Positions 52,035 through 64,000 of a stretch of DNA of 64,000 bases are shown one piece after another. The number at the start of each line of letters is the position of its first letter. Positions within the stretch are counted from its first letter, which is position 1. The stretch is from NCBI RefSeq assembly GCF_040054535.1, contig NC_090779.1, forward strand, positions 18,393,501 to 18,457,500. The letters are read 5' to 3'. The position numbers and the translations under genes were made by a program. Below the pieces are notes generated by a model that searched no databases, was not told the DNA's origin, and was given only the letters and a program-made list of their open reading frames with translations. Source of the DNA: Antennarius striatus. Its lineage: Eukaryota; Chordata; Actinopteri; Lophiiformes; Antennariidae.

Positions 52035-52875
52035 AAGGGCAAAAGTGAACATTTGTGAGCAGCAGTATGGTTCCATGCCAAAAAAGAGTACTACAGATGC
52101 AGTATTTGCTTTGAGGATGTTGATAGAGAAATACAGAGTAGGCCAAACAGAGCTGCATTGTGTTGAGAGGTGGAGGTTTGTCCTGGAAGGGAGAGGAATG
52201 AAGGTTAGCTGTAGTAAGACAGAATACATGTGTATGAATGAGAGGGACCCAAGTGGAAGAGTGAGGTTACAGGGAGAAGAAGGTGGAGGATTTTAAGTAC
52301 TTAGGGTCAAGAATCCAGAGCAATGGAGAGTGTGGAAAAGAGGTGAAGAAGCGTGTACAGGCAGGATGGAACGGGTGGAGAAAGTGTCAGGTGTGATGTG
52401 TGATACAAGAGTTTCAGCTAAAATGAAAGGAAAGGTGTACAAAACTGTGGTGAGACCAGCGATGTTGTTTGGTCTAGAGACAGTGTCACTGAAGAAAAGA
52501 CAGGAGACAGAGCTGGAGGTAGCAGAGATGAAGATGCTGAGGTTCTCTCTGGGAGTGACCAGGAAGGATAGGATCAGGAATGAGTACATCAGAGGGACAG
52601 CACATGTTAGAGGTTTTGGAGATAAAGTCAGAGAGGCCAGACTGAGATGGTTTGGACATGTCCAGAGGAGAGATAGTGAATATATTGGTAGAAGGATGCT
52701 GAGTTTTGAACTGCCAGGCAGGAGGCCTAGAGGAAGACCCAAGAGGAGGTTTATGGATGTAATGAGGGAAGACATGAAGGTAGTTGGTGTGAGAGAAGAG
52801 GATGCAGAAGACAGGGTTAGATGGAGGCAATTGATTCGCTGCGGCGACCCCTGAAGGGAAAAGCTGAAAGGAAAA
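52035..52875 (+). pseudogene. RTE-like LINE ORF2, internally deleted
   Basis: The fragment opens with EQQYGSMPKKSTTDAVFALR, jumps near 52,163 past the catalytic YADD region to ERWRFVLEGRGMKVSCSKTE, then has a one-base insertion near 52,283 and another frame change near 52,380. It continues KGKVYKTVVRPAMLFGLETV, LRFSLGVTRKDRIRNEYIRG and RWFGHVQRRDSEYIGRRML to the natural end CGDP. This is the C-terminal part of a common teleost RTE-type LINE. It is inactive for lack of the catalytic core. Confidence 0.85.
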
Positions 52876-53080
52876 ATTTTTTTTTGGATTTTTGCAAAAA
52901 CACTTTAATCACATTCAAACATTTTGCAATTTTACATTAGATGATGCACTAAAGTGCTTCAGAAGATTTTTTGCAAAAAAACTTCAATCCCATTTAGAAC
53001 ATTTAGAGCATTTTACAATTTTTCATTAGATGAAACTTCAAAAACACTAAACACACAAAAACACTAAAGACCAATAAACA
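52876..53080 (-). mobile_element. 205-bp poly(A) insertion nested in the LINE tail
   Basis: AAAGGAAAA flanks it on both sides (52,867-52,875 and 53,081-53,089). Read on the minus strand it ends in an A-run. It contains two related units of about 65 bp (TTTTTGCAAAAA...CATTAGATGA, at about 52,890 and 52,968). It looks like a small retroposed sequence, but its source is unknown. Confidence 0.55.
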
Positions 53081-53109
53081 AAAGGAAAAGAAGAAGGAGA
53101 AGAAATATT

Positions 53110-53506
53110 GAGTAAGCTTCAGTGTTCATTTTGATTGAGAGTCTGCGTATGTGCCTATTTGAGACTCAGCCTTATTTTATTTCTGAATTGTATTTATTTA
53201 TTTAACTGTATTTGTATTGCATTTTTGAGAAATGCACCTGGCCTAATTGGTTTGCTGATGTGCTTGGCCTTTTTTCTTTTGAATTTCATTTGTAAAGCAC
53301 ATTTAACCAATAAAAATGTGGATTTCAAGTCTTCTGTTCCTGTTGCATTCTATTGATTAGTCATGCACTGCAATTTTGTAATGTCCTAGAATTCAAATTC
53401 TTTATTTGGAGGTTTTTAACAGGTATGAGATTAAAATGCAATTAATTAGATTAATTAATTACAAATCCTGTAATTAATTAGATTTTTTAATCGCCTGACA
53501 GCACTA
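53110..53506. other. Intergenic sequence without recognised elements
   Basis: AT-rich sequence between the LINE tail and the compound microsatellite. Confidence 0.4.
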
Positions 53507-53702
<196 letters not shown>

Positions 53703-55650
53703 TTGTTCATATTCTTCAACATACGTAAAATGCAGATTATATTATTACAACGTCTGAGGTTGCTCTTAGCCACAGCACTGAGATTCAATTGCTTTGACAA
53801 CATCACACCAGGCTTCTTTATCCTAGCGTGATAGTCCCTCATGTATTCTGGGTTTATGAGCTAAAGTCAGATTTACAGTTTCAGGAAACCCTGTCTAATC
53901 CGTTACATTATTAGACTGAATCCAAGCAAACACTGTACATCAGAGATGTATCACATCCCTGCTACACTGTTCATTTTTCTCTGTTGGCTGTATTATCTGC
54001 TTTGCTTCAATTTGTTTATGCTGTTTTCATTACAAATACATAAATTAAAGTAACCTAGGGAATTATGTTGTGCAGGAAAATATTTGAAATTACATTCGTG
54101 TCCTGGATTTTGTTTGTTTTTCTCTCTCCTTTTTTTTACACAAAACAATTATAACACAGTAATCAGAATTTAAAAATGCCCCAAAATGTACTTTGTATGA
54201 ATTGCTTGACTTCTATATAACTATGTAACTGTATAATTTTAATTTTTTGGAGATTTTCGGAGAATTTGACTTGACTTTGATACCAATATTGGTGTCACAA
54301 CTCATAAACACAGTGATCCAATAAAAGCATTCTTGTCTGTGAGTCATGTCTATATCCAGTAAGTCTTTGATTATTCAAGGCTACACTGAAAGGCAACGAG
54401 TCACATATAGCATGCTTGAAATGATACGTCGACAGGAACTAAGGATCTATAATAATCACATGATCTAATGATTTCTGCTCTCTGAATCAAAGACTCACCG
54501 TGACATATGGTAAATGTAGCGTTAGCACTTCGTGGCCTTGGTGGTGGTATGCCACCTACTCTTAATGGAGCTTGTATTTTTCTATCTTCAATGTCTTAAA
54601 GCATACATACAAATGTCATACAGTCGGCTCTTTGTATATTGTAGTTCAATAACTCCTTTAACAGATATATTGATGCATTTCAGGAGCTACACAATACAAG
54701 TAATTTTACATGTATGAAAAGAAGAAAACCTTGTGTCTTTGCCGACGCATTGGAGATATTTTGCACCACTCTGTCACAGTAAGAAATAAGGTGGGGTTTA
54801 GTCATCCAGCACTGGAAAGAAAGGGCTAGAACTATCTGACTGAAGTTGTAAAGAAGATCACAAATGTATTCTATGTATTTCCAACTGTGACTAGCAAAGT
54901 TCAAAGAAACCAGAGAATGATGCTTTATGCACTGTAACAGTAGCAGGATAATCCATAATAGAACAGACACGCACAGAACTCACAAAGGCCTTCGTTGATA
55001 TGTGTTGATTTTTGTCTACTCTATCACTTAGCATTACATTTCTTCTCAAACAGTATTCTTTATTGACATATAGAGTAGAGAAAATGGTGCCATATTGTGA
55101 AGTTTACCATCAGACTGTAATGGAGAACACTTGGCAGACGTTTCATGATTGTTTGAATGTCTGGAGCACTGCTAAAACCAAACATGAACTTCTCTTTTCT
55201 TACAGTGAGTGTCTGAGAGATGCTCTCCATGAAGTCAGGTAACCCTCACACAGTGTTGAAGAGTGGAAAAAGTTCACAGTTGTTCAGCAGTGCCTGGCAA
55301 TTTTGAGATATAGAATTGTCGAATGGATGTGGTCAGCAGGTATGACTGACTCAGTCTGGATAATATTTCAAAGGAATAGTGAATACACCAAAACTTAAGG
55401 TACAAATATATACCTAACTGTACTAACAACTGCCAGATTTAGATTGCATCTGTCCCTAGATTACATTAAACTGATGACTTGAAATGTTTTAAAAAGGAAG
55501 AGCATCACACAAAAATCAAATACAAAAACAGCTTCTGTTGAGTCATTCCCTGTGATCAAGATTAAATTTGGACTTTTGAGGATTAGATCTCTGACGTCTT
55601 GTTCTCGTATCAGATGGTCAGCAAAAAAACCTGGTCTGTTAATGCAAATA
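53703..55650. other. Intergenic sequence without recognised elements
   Basis: I see nothing identifiable here. Confidence 0.4.
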
Positions 55651-56082
55651 CAGGTATATCTCACCCTGCGTGAGGCTCTAGGAGTTTTAATTGGTTCTAG
55701 GAGACACACAAGTACAAAAATAACTAATGTTGAATTAATGTCTCCAGGCTAAACTGAAAATAACCATGCTCAGGTCTGTAGTATACGCTATTTACGAATT
55801 AATTTTCATTTTAATACAACTCTATTGTAAACTTACAAACAAATGCATTTATTTTTTAATGTAGAGCAGAAAAAAAGTCAAAATTTTCGATTGCAATTTG
55901 GTAATGTTTAAAATACATCATGGATGCTTTATATATGAATGAATGATAAACTTCAAGCCTTTTTTAAGGTTATAAAACAAATATAAGAATTATTTATGTC
56001 ACCTAAAATGATGTACGCTTGATTTTATTTTTTCATGTATTTTTTAAAGTAACTTCAAACAACATAAGCCGAGGTATACCTG
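55651..56082. mobile_element. Probable MITE with short inverted ends
   Basis: CAGGTATATCTCACCCTGCG at the left and CGAGGTATACCTG at the right are inverted (CAGGTATA-CTC). The AT-rich interior of about 430 bp is non-coding. The phrase GTTTTAATTGGTTCTAGGAG resembles Tigger-like interiors. The target site was not resolved. Confidence 0.5.
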
Positions 56083-56172
56083 CACATCCCTCGAATCACA
56101 AGCCAAGAAAGTGGAGTTTTAGCAATTTTAAACTTGACCTGTAGAGTATTCCAGTTTGGAAAACTCTACAGG

Positions 56173-57645
56173 CTTTACTGTTTGTTATAATTATGACACT
56201 CAAGTGTTCATGTATGAATATTCATATGAATTATCCAAGTTTTTCTTGTATGTGGTCATTAAAACAGATCAACAATGTATATCAGGTGATTAGTAATCAT
56301 GTGGAGATAGACATTGATTTTTGAGTCTTTGCACAGTCTATTATTAGACTCTACTGCCTTCTGTCAGTTTTTCTTGTCATTTTGTAAAGTTTCACCTTCA
56401 ACCTTGTTCCGACATTTAACAGTCAATTATCATCAGTAGGATCCTTATTTAATAACTTTTGAATTGGTTACCCATTGCTAGAAATAAAAAATGAAAATTT
56501 GTTTCATTAACTTCAGACCATTCCACACTGGTCAATTTGTCAATTATGCTGCATGCTCACTATCAGAAAAGTTTCTGCCTTTTAAAAGGCAGTTTTTTCT
56601 TTTCTTTCTTTTCAAGCAGATGATGCTTCTCTGTTGAATAACGAGCACAGTCCAGACCTCTTATTGGAAATCCCTTGATATAACTTTGGCATTCAACAAA
56701 TAAAACTGACTCAACTTTACTTGACTAGACCATAATCATGACCTTACATTCCCCTTGTAGAGATTTGCCGATAATAATGCTATCATCTCCCAGTGAGGAG
56801 ACTTTTCCCTTTCCTGCTGTCGGAAGCATCCTTTTTCGCAAAAGCAGTAAGTCAGTGAGCAGCCTTTGTCACATCAATCCCTGTAATGGTGTGGTCAGTG
56901 GAGAACAAGGTTGTGTTGATAGCTTTTCAATTTAGTCATACTTTAGCTTCTTGCTGCCAGTCACTGTTAAATACAATAACAATCGGTGAGAGTGAAGCTG
57001 TCTGAAACTGTAGACGGTGAAATCTAAATGCTGTCTCAAACTCTCTACTTTTAAGAGGTACATGTGGATTTATTTCTCATTAATATCAATATTCGAACCA
57101 AGGTGCACATTGAAGAGATTGATAGCCCATATGTTTTTATTAACTACGGTTTCCCCTTATTGACATACTGTATGTCTTTTACAGCGAGGTGATCTAAACA
57201 GAAGAGACAGATTGCAGCTGAGGACAGAAGGCAGCATGCCTTCAGCGTCAAGTCCCTCTCAATAAAATGTAAAATATTCATATATTTCATTTTGAAACAA
57301 TTTTCTCAATACATATGAAGAATTCATCAAGGAGTCTAAAAGTTTCCATTAATATGATCTATTATTTCTCTATTGGCTGGTATTGTCTCTCTTTATCGTA
57401 GAATGGCTCTTTGAGTATGTGACCATTGTCACCTACACAGCAAAACAGTTATGTTATGCTGTGTGGAGGGTCATTCATCCATGTATCCATCCACATGTAG
57501 ATGAGAGAAAGGGGTCACTCAGTTATCTGAATGCTCATATTCAGACAAGACAATAACATGCCAAATGAGCTGCTCAGTCTAGCCTGATGTAGACCAGGTT
57601 AATGAAGTCAAGGCATTGATCTTCAGTCATATTAATTAGAGGTAA
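56173..57645. other. Intergenic sequence without recognised elements
   Basis: I see nothing identifiable here. Confidence 0.4.
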
Positions 57646-57785
57646 GATTGGGCCTAAAAAATCCAGCCCGACCTGTACCGAGCCCGACGGTATTAAAGCC
57701 TGACCCAACCCTAACGTAATTATTGACATTTTGAGACCGACCCGGCCCGAATTTCGCGCTTGGATTCGGGCTTAAGATCCTACCT
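57646..57785. repeat. Interspersed repeat fragment rich in CCCG motifs
   Basis: Repeated phrases such as CCAGCCCGACC, CGAGCCCGACGG, CCGACCCGGCCCGAA and GATTCGGGCTT stand out from the AT-rich flanks. I recall such text at the ends of fish DNA transposons but do not name the family. Confidence 0.35.
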
Positions 57786-57919
57786 GTACTTTCAGTGTGT
57801 ATAATCGAAAAGGTAAAGTGACTCTGTGAACCAGGTCAGTCTAAAGAGTCTACCAAATACTGTAGCTGCTGCAGTGATAGGCAGCAATGTCCCTTCCACA
57901 ATGTTGTGGAAGGGACATC

Positions 57920-58070
57920 ATCATCATCAATGCAAGATCTTGATGAAAAGAACAATGCATCACTGGCTGGAAAGGGAATGAATGGTGTAATCAAAGCTAA
58001 AGGTGGTCCAACAAAATATGAGTGTGTTACTTTTTTTTGGTGGCGACTTTTTTTTTTGGCAGGCAGTGTA
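57920..58070 (+). mobile_element. 3' end of a Tc1-like transposon
   Basis: AATCAAAGCTAAAGGTGGTC and CAACAAAATATGAGTGTG match the end of Tc1-type transposase genes (KAKGGPTKYECV). The right inverted end TTGGCAGGCAGTGTA closes it at 58,070, after TGGTGGCGACTTTTTT. The left part is missing. Confidence 0.75.
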
Positions 58071-61000
58071 TTTTAAGGAATTTCTTCTCTGAAGAGGAGG
58101 AACCAAAAGAGCAGAGATGTAGTCAATTATGCTAGCGTCTGTTCATGGGACAACTGGTCATCCATTCAATTAAAGTGACAGCCCTGAATCCTTCTGATTT
58201 TATTTCCACTGTGAAGTTCTCATGTGACATATCTAACACAAAAGCCACCTCACCCATTGAGCTACATCGAGAAAGCACCTCCTGGATCTGTTTTTGTTTT
58301 TTTGTCTACTGTAGCTTGTCAAAGCAAAAAAGTGACATGAAGCTTTTAAAAGAGACAACAAACAGACATTTTCTCAGAGACAACACCAGCTATAATATGT
58401 GCTTTTTGCCAGTTGCAAAGAAAATTTGATTAATAAGTGCTGATGAATGTCTTATTTATAGTCTCACAAATTACCATCATCTTCTGCTTGACAATTTTTT
58501 TGCCTTTTCTTAGTTCAAAGTCTTTCTCTGATCTAATAATAAAATATTGGTAAAGTTAAGAATAATTTTAGGGTCATGAAGTGAGGTCGTCTCTGCGACC
58601 TTTCTGTTTTTGAAAAGTAGATCCGCATTTAGAAGGTCTCTGAGTGATTTCAGAACATTTAGACTGCAACTACACATATTTTCACACTATAAGTCATTCT
58701 ATCTTGCTGAAGAAATCTAAAATCTTTACAGTACTGCTCTATGGTACCCTATAAGTACAAAAGACACTACTTCAAGTAAAATATCCTAATAACCACAAAA
58801 CAATCCTGCTGTGAACATGTTTAACCATTAAAAATAGCTTGTTTCATCCCATCATGCATTGGTTTCTCATGGTTAGATTGGTTACATCCTCTCCAAGAAG
58901 CATAGGAACCTATACTTATGTCTCTCCCCAGATAACAACAGCACAGTTACATGATGGAGGCACAATCGGCACAGACTCTGCTGATTTCTCTTGCATTATA
59001 GCGACTCACTGCGATAGACCTCTGTGTCTCGATAAAACTTTCTGTCAGTCATTGATTTTACCTCAAAGTTTTCTTTATAGTGGTCACATTCTGAAAACAG
59101 CTTTCAAATTTGACTTTGCTCTGCAGTTCATACTGACCTCATGTCTCCTGGATATGTGCTAATGCTCATTGGTCTGAGAGTTCTTAGCAAACTGTAAGGT
59201 CAGATGAGCAGTTATTGGTTATTTCACATCATTTGTCATAAAAAGTGAGATTATTAAGGTCGTTTCAGGACCGCTGATTCTTGACGCCACAAGGGATCCT
59301 TTCAGAAATAGCCACTTAATGCAGGAAATAACTTGTTCCCAAGACTGCATGGGTTCTTAACAATATTCTTAACAACTCTGGCTCAAACTCAGTGGTCATA
59401 ATCATATTTATTCAGAATGAGACTGAAGATAGTTTTCTCATGATTTTCTTTTGCCATGAGTTGTTTTTTCAGTGTCATAAGTAAAACTGCTAAGTGCTCT
59501 GCATGTACATAACTCTTCAAAACTTTGAGTCAAATAATACTAGAGATAAGAACAAGTATGGGCACGCACATGTACGTGTTTGACTTATCAATTCCACATT
59601 CAATTCTTTCTGTAAAATGTTTGTGATTCATGGCATATATTAGTTTATTATTAATGTTAATATTTGCAACAGTTCTATCAATAAAGAGATGTGTTCTCTC
59701 CTATGACGGACCATCAGACAGCAGGAGCCTGCTTGTCGGTTCTTAGTCAGATAGATTAGTAATTTATGAATAACATTGGTGGTTCATGGTTAAGGTCTCT
59801 AAATATTGCACTGATTAAATTACTGGGAGGTTTTAGTGCAGTGTACGTTAATTTTGTTGGATTTTTTGCAATCAAAAACGATATGAACACATTCCGGTTC
59901 ATCACTGCGAAGTGGGTGAGAATGATCAACTATAAATTAATAGTGTCATACGTCCATGGTGGATGATCTGCAAATTACCCAACCACAACCATCACCACCA
60001 TCACTACCACCCCAATGACTCACCAGGATTTAATTCAAAAAGTCAGATCTCATTGGGTCATGAGGATACATGGTCACCTTTTTTCACTCAGATGGTGTCT
60101 TATAAAACCAACACTAAAAAGAAAATCACACAAATCCCTTGAGTATAATAGTGGTCAAAGTGGTCAATTCTTTCAAGGACATTTTGTATTTTTTGCTGCA
60201 TATGATGAAAAGTAACTGATTGACAAAGGAGATTTTCCATTTCTTTTCTTTTCTTTTTTTGCCTCTCTTTCTCTTTCCACTGCAGTATGTACCCAGGGTC
60301 AATCTGTGGCCATCTGGATTGTCCTTGGATTAAACAAAACACCTTTCAGCAAATGAGAGGGTAGCTATAGACAGAAATTACCGGTGGACCGAGTTGAACT
60401 GCTCGGGAACAATGCAGCACTACAGTCATACAGAAGCTAACAGCACGATTATGCATCAAAGAAAATTGACTTTTGATAGCAGTAATGAGGAATAATTTAC
60501 ACGTACATTACATAAAACACTGTAAATCCTTGCTAATGATGATACTTACCGATAAATAAAGATTTTATGACAAATCAGATATGATAGAAATAGATGATTA
60601 GGCATCAAACCACTGTGTTAAAGCCCTCACATCTGCCATATCCAAGGCATTTGTTATTCCAAGCTCATGGTGATGGAGAGGCCGTTTTCAACAGTATTTT
60701 TCCCATCAATGTTTTTAATATTCCAGGACTCTGTGATATATAATGAGGAGATGGCTAATGCATGCATGCTAAGTATTCTCACATTCCTGTTGACAAATTT
60801 TAAACTCTTTTTCTTTTCGTCATCTTTTCATCTTTTACATCCACCTATCCAGGTCACGTAGTCTTTTTCTTCACAGTAAGATTCACCCTCTCTCTCTCTC
60901 TTTCGCTCTTGACTCATCCTCATCCTCCCTTTTCATCGCCTCCTATGTCCTCTCACCCTGTAGCCATCAATTATCTCCCTCAGGGTGAGGGAAGGGGTTA

Positions 61001-61825
61001 CACCATTGCCCTGAAATGTCAAGAGCACTACCAACATTGGTGCCTGGATTTTCACTTTTCTGCAGAAGAAGGTGACACATAACTCACTGCACTCAGAAAA
61101 CATCATGAATGCAGTGAGCCATCAGATCGGAGTTGATAGTTCCAGGAGGTTTAAAAAAAATTTGCATGTATTTTGTTGTCAATCTATTTAAGTCATCAAG
61201 TCATTTTTTTTTACCCTTTCCTGTTTGCTGTAACTGACCTCATCCCTTTTTCTTTCATAATGACTGTTGTGGAGATCCACCACCACAGACTTGACATTTT
61301 GTGGTTCATGTACAAAAGGGCAGGCGACGCTCCACACTCACACAGTCAGTATCACACCTCAGGAATCTCGCCCTGTGGAATAAATCACGGTTGATATTCC
61401 ATAGACAACACATGTTTAAATGTTGGAGCAGCGTATTGACACTATGGCAGCAGGCTGGTTTTGTGCTAAAATCACAAACTATATTTTTAACTATATTTTA
61501 TGTAGCCATGAATGCATTGTCTCATTTTTTATCAAAAAAGTGACTAAAGTTCATGATAAAGTGAACATGTAATTGACTTTTTATTAATGCTACAACAACT
61601 GTTCAGTTGGGCATACAGACAGAAAACAAGCATGATACATAATTTCAAATGTATAAAACTCAGGTATTGCAATAAAGTTAAAAATCTCCTATTACATTTC
61701 CTATCTTCTCTTCTGCCCATAGGCCAGGTATAAGCTTAACAGAACACATTACATCACCCTGCTATTATATTTCTGGTTGTGACTTATTGTACCTGCTTTC
61801 TGAGTAAACACGAGGTGGATTTGGC
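58071..61825. other. Intergenic sequence without recognised elements
   Basis: AT-rich, with short chance ORFs only. Confidence 0.4.
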
Positions 61826-62058
61826 TCAGTAGGTGAAGTGGTCATCTAGTAATTGGAAGGTCAGCCGTTCAATCAAACTTCATGTCGAAGAGTCTGCGGA
61901 CAAGAGACTGCAGTCCTTTAAACTGCTCCATTGTTATTTGAGTGTATACAGTAGGTGAATGACTGAGCACAGAAATATTGATGGATAAGATGGTGATGTA
62001 TCGCCCCTGATGAGCAGGTCAGAACGTTGCAAGGCAGCCATTAGTATATACTAGTAAA
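61826..62058 (+). repeat. SINE-like copy, first
   Basis: GGCTCAGTAGGTGAAGTGG (A-box-like) and GCCGTTCAATC (degenerate B box) are followed by a body ending GCCCCTGATGAGCAGGTCAG and GCAAGGCAGCCATTAGTATA, directly before a GT array. The same end occurs again at 62,751. Confidence 0.6.
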
Positions 62059-62092
<34 letters not shown>

Positions 62093-62120
62093 CGTGCGTG
62101 CATGCGCGCGTGTGTGTGTA
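62059..62120. repeat. GT/CG alternating tract
   Basis: GT units, then CGCGCGCG, then GT with GC interruptions. It is purine-pyrimidine alternating throughout. Confidence 0.95.
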
Positions 62121-62306
62121 TGATGCCTGTAAGTCATTTTTCTCTCCCTCCTAAGGATCCCCTCTCCACAGCCACATTAAGTGACTCCCCAACTTACATT
62201 AAAAGACAACAGTGATGTACAACAGTGGAATGTCCTCATTGTCACAGGACTACAGCTGGTAGTTAATTTGAAACAGAATAGCTGGTTGTTTGGCCATATG
62301 TTCTCC

Positions 62307-62307
<1 letters not shown>

Positions 62308-62351
<44 letters not shown>
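62308..62351. repeat. GT microsatellite
   Basis: 22 GT units. Confidence 0.97.
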
Positions 62352-62352
<1 letters not shown>

Positions 62353-62466
62353 ATCCCTGTTTGCCTCATATTGCCTTCTGCTGCTTTTGCTCCACTGTTC
62401 ATTAGTTGGCATGTGAGGTCACATGTGCATCACAATCAAGCAGGTACACCCTCTTATCCAACCACC

Positions 62467-62580
<114 letters not shown>

Positions 62581-62734
62581 AATATGCACACACAAGAATT
62601 GTGGCAAACCAGCTGTTCTCTCTGCACAAACTGCTGCAGAAAAAGCACCAAGCAGGAGAGTGGCACTGAAATCCTCAGATGCATATATAACATGAAGCCC
62701 TTTCCCCTTTCACAGCCATTCACCATTTAGGGTT

Positions 62735-62995
<261 letters not shown>

Positions 62996-63107
62996 TTAAT
63001 TTTTCTCTGCTAACCTGACCACACATTCAGCATTGCTAATAGTGTAACACCAAAGATTTGTCTTACATTTGCTTGGGAGAGGCTGTCTTATGTTCATGTA
63101 CAGTAGC

Positions 63108-63262
63108 AGATGACAATGAGGGGTTGTCCATCTATGTGTGGCCCTGCGGTGTGCTGGCGACACGTCCAGGATGTACCGTGCCTCTTGTCTGTAGCCAGGT
63201 GGGATTGACTCCAGCGTAAACCATGACTTGCGAGATGGATTGGCAGTCAGACGAGACGGTTT
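63108..63262 (+). repeat. Truncated SINE (family A) tail
   Basis: CTATGTGTGGCCCTGCGGTG, then GCTGGCGACACGTCCAGGAT and GATTGACTCCAGC are the 3' body of the family. The tRNA-like head is missing. Confidence 0.7.
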
Positions 63263-64000
63263 TGATCTGTTGTCTTCGAGATGAAGGAATGATGGAGATT
63301 GTTGGTGTCCCAACTTTTAGATTACATTACTCAAAAGTGAACCCTACCACAACCGAATTTTAAAGCAAGGTTTCTGCGGCATTTACAATGGAATGAGAAA
63401 AATAATTGAAATACTAAAAACTCAAATTTAACTGAGATTAGCACAAAAGCAAAATGTCAAATGTTGAAATTTTTTTTTTTTAAAAATGAGCCCATTTTGA
63501 ATTTTGACGCAAATGACAATTGAAAAGTGTTGTGACAGTTACAATTTAAGACTAAAAAGTTGTGAAATCCAGTGAGAAAACATCTCAAAATGAATGTAAA
63601 ATGAACTATTAAGTAAAACAACAGGAATTGTGCCTGAAAACAGTGCAACAATTTAAGGATAACATTTCTCAATATAAAACTGCAAAAAAGTGCAAAAAAA
63701 GTGGACGTCTTAAAAGATTGAGAGAAGCTGATGAAATCTCTGCATATGAGGAACAAGGCAAAAAAAAATCAACATCACAAGCAGACATGATTCTGTAGTG
63801 ACCTCAGTGAAGGAAGACTTATCCTAAAGACACTGAATACAGTTTATCACTACATCAAAAGCACTGTTGTGAATTAGATCGCATAAAAATCTCGCCCTTG
63901 CTTGGGTTAATTTATATTTATCCATTTAGATACCATTTGAAGTAGACATCAATTACCAGCAGCCTTCAAAAATAAAATTATTTTACAGACTTAAATGAAA
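63263..64000. other. AT-rich end of the window
   Basis: No gene or repeat is recognised. The 99-codon minus frame at 63,457-63,756 has no conserved motif. Confidence 0.4.

Noticed and set aside
52293..52775. 160-codon minus ORF over the LINE
   Set aside because: It is antisense to the conserved RTE-like coding sequence, which explains the open frame.

Overview
This 64-kb window reads as nuclear DNA of a teleost fish. It is AT-rich and intron-rich, with very long CA/GT, GA/TC and GATA microsatellites. The repeats are of teleost type: tRNA-derived SINEs, Tc1-like and Tigger-like DNA transposons, LINE 3' ends and a Penelope-like remnant. I see no bacterial or viral gene system, no CRISPR array and no operon.

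The one protein-coding gene I can reconstruct is a complete, minus-strand voltage-gated K+ channel 'silent' subunit of the Kv6 (KCNG) family, best matching kcng4 (Kv6.4). It has three coding exons: 33,732-33,625 (N-terminus, 36 aa), 33,507-32,866 (T1 domain to S1, 214 aa) and 15,344-14,472 (S2 to C-terminus, 290 aa plus stop). Both coding introns are phase 0 with GT-AG borders. The first is 117 bp and the second about 17.5 kb. The deduced protein is 540 aa with no internal stop. A CpG-richer block around 36,960-37,640 with a strong minus-strand donor at 36,983/36,982 may be the promoter and a non-coding first exon. A candidate acceptor lies at 33,813/33,812.

Layout by region. 1-14.4 kb, downstream of the channel: a LINE-like tail, a LINE 3' fragment, a GIY-YIG remnant of a Penelope-like element, a tandem duplication, and an intact 165-codon minus-strand ORF that looks like a retroelement ORF1, ending in a poly(A)-like tail and a GATA array. 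14.5-33.7 kb: the channel gene; its large intron holds an inverted-repeat transposon, SINEs, a deleted Tc1 copy, a Tigger-like MITE and facing CA/GT arrays. 33.8-37.6 kb: 5' region. 37.7-64 kb: intergenic, with an inverted pair of one repeat (38.8 and 41.8 kb), a deleted Tc1-like element (45.3-46.2 kb), a mosaic LINE (51.4-53.1 kb) carrying a nested poly(A) insertion, another MITE, Tc1 remnants and clustered microsatellites at 62-63 kb.

The channel is expected to act only as a modifier, co-assembling with Kv2 subunits at the plasma membrane. Everything else reads as repeat biology. The less ordinary signals are an ORF1-only retroelement, several long palindromes with very short loops, and the nested insertions with readable target-site duplications. 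All family names rest on recognition by eye, not on a database search.
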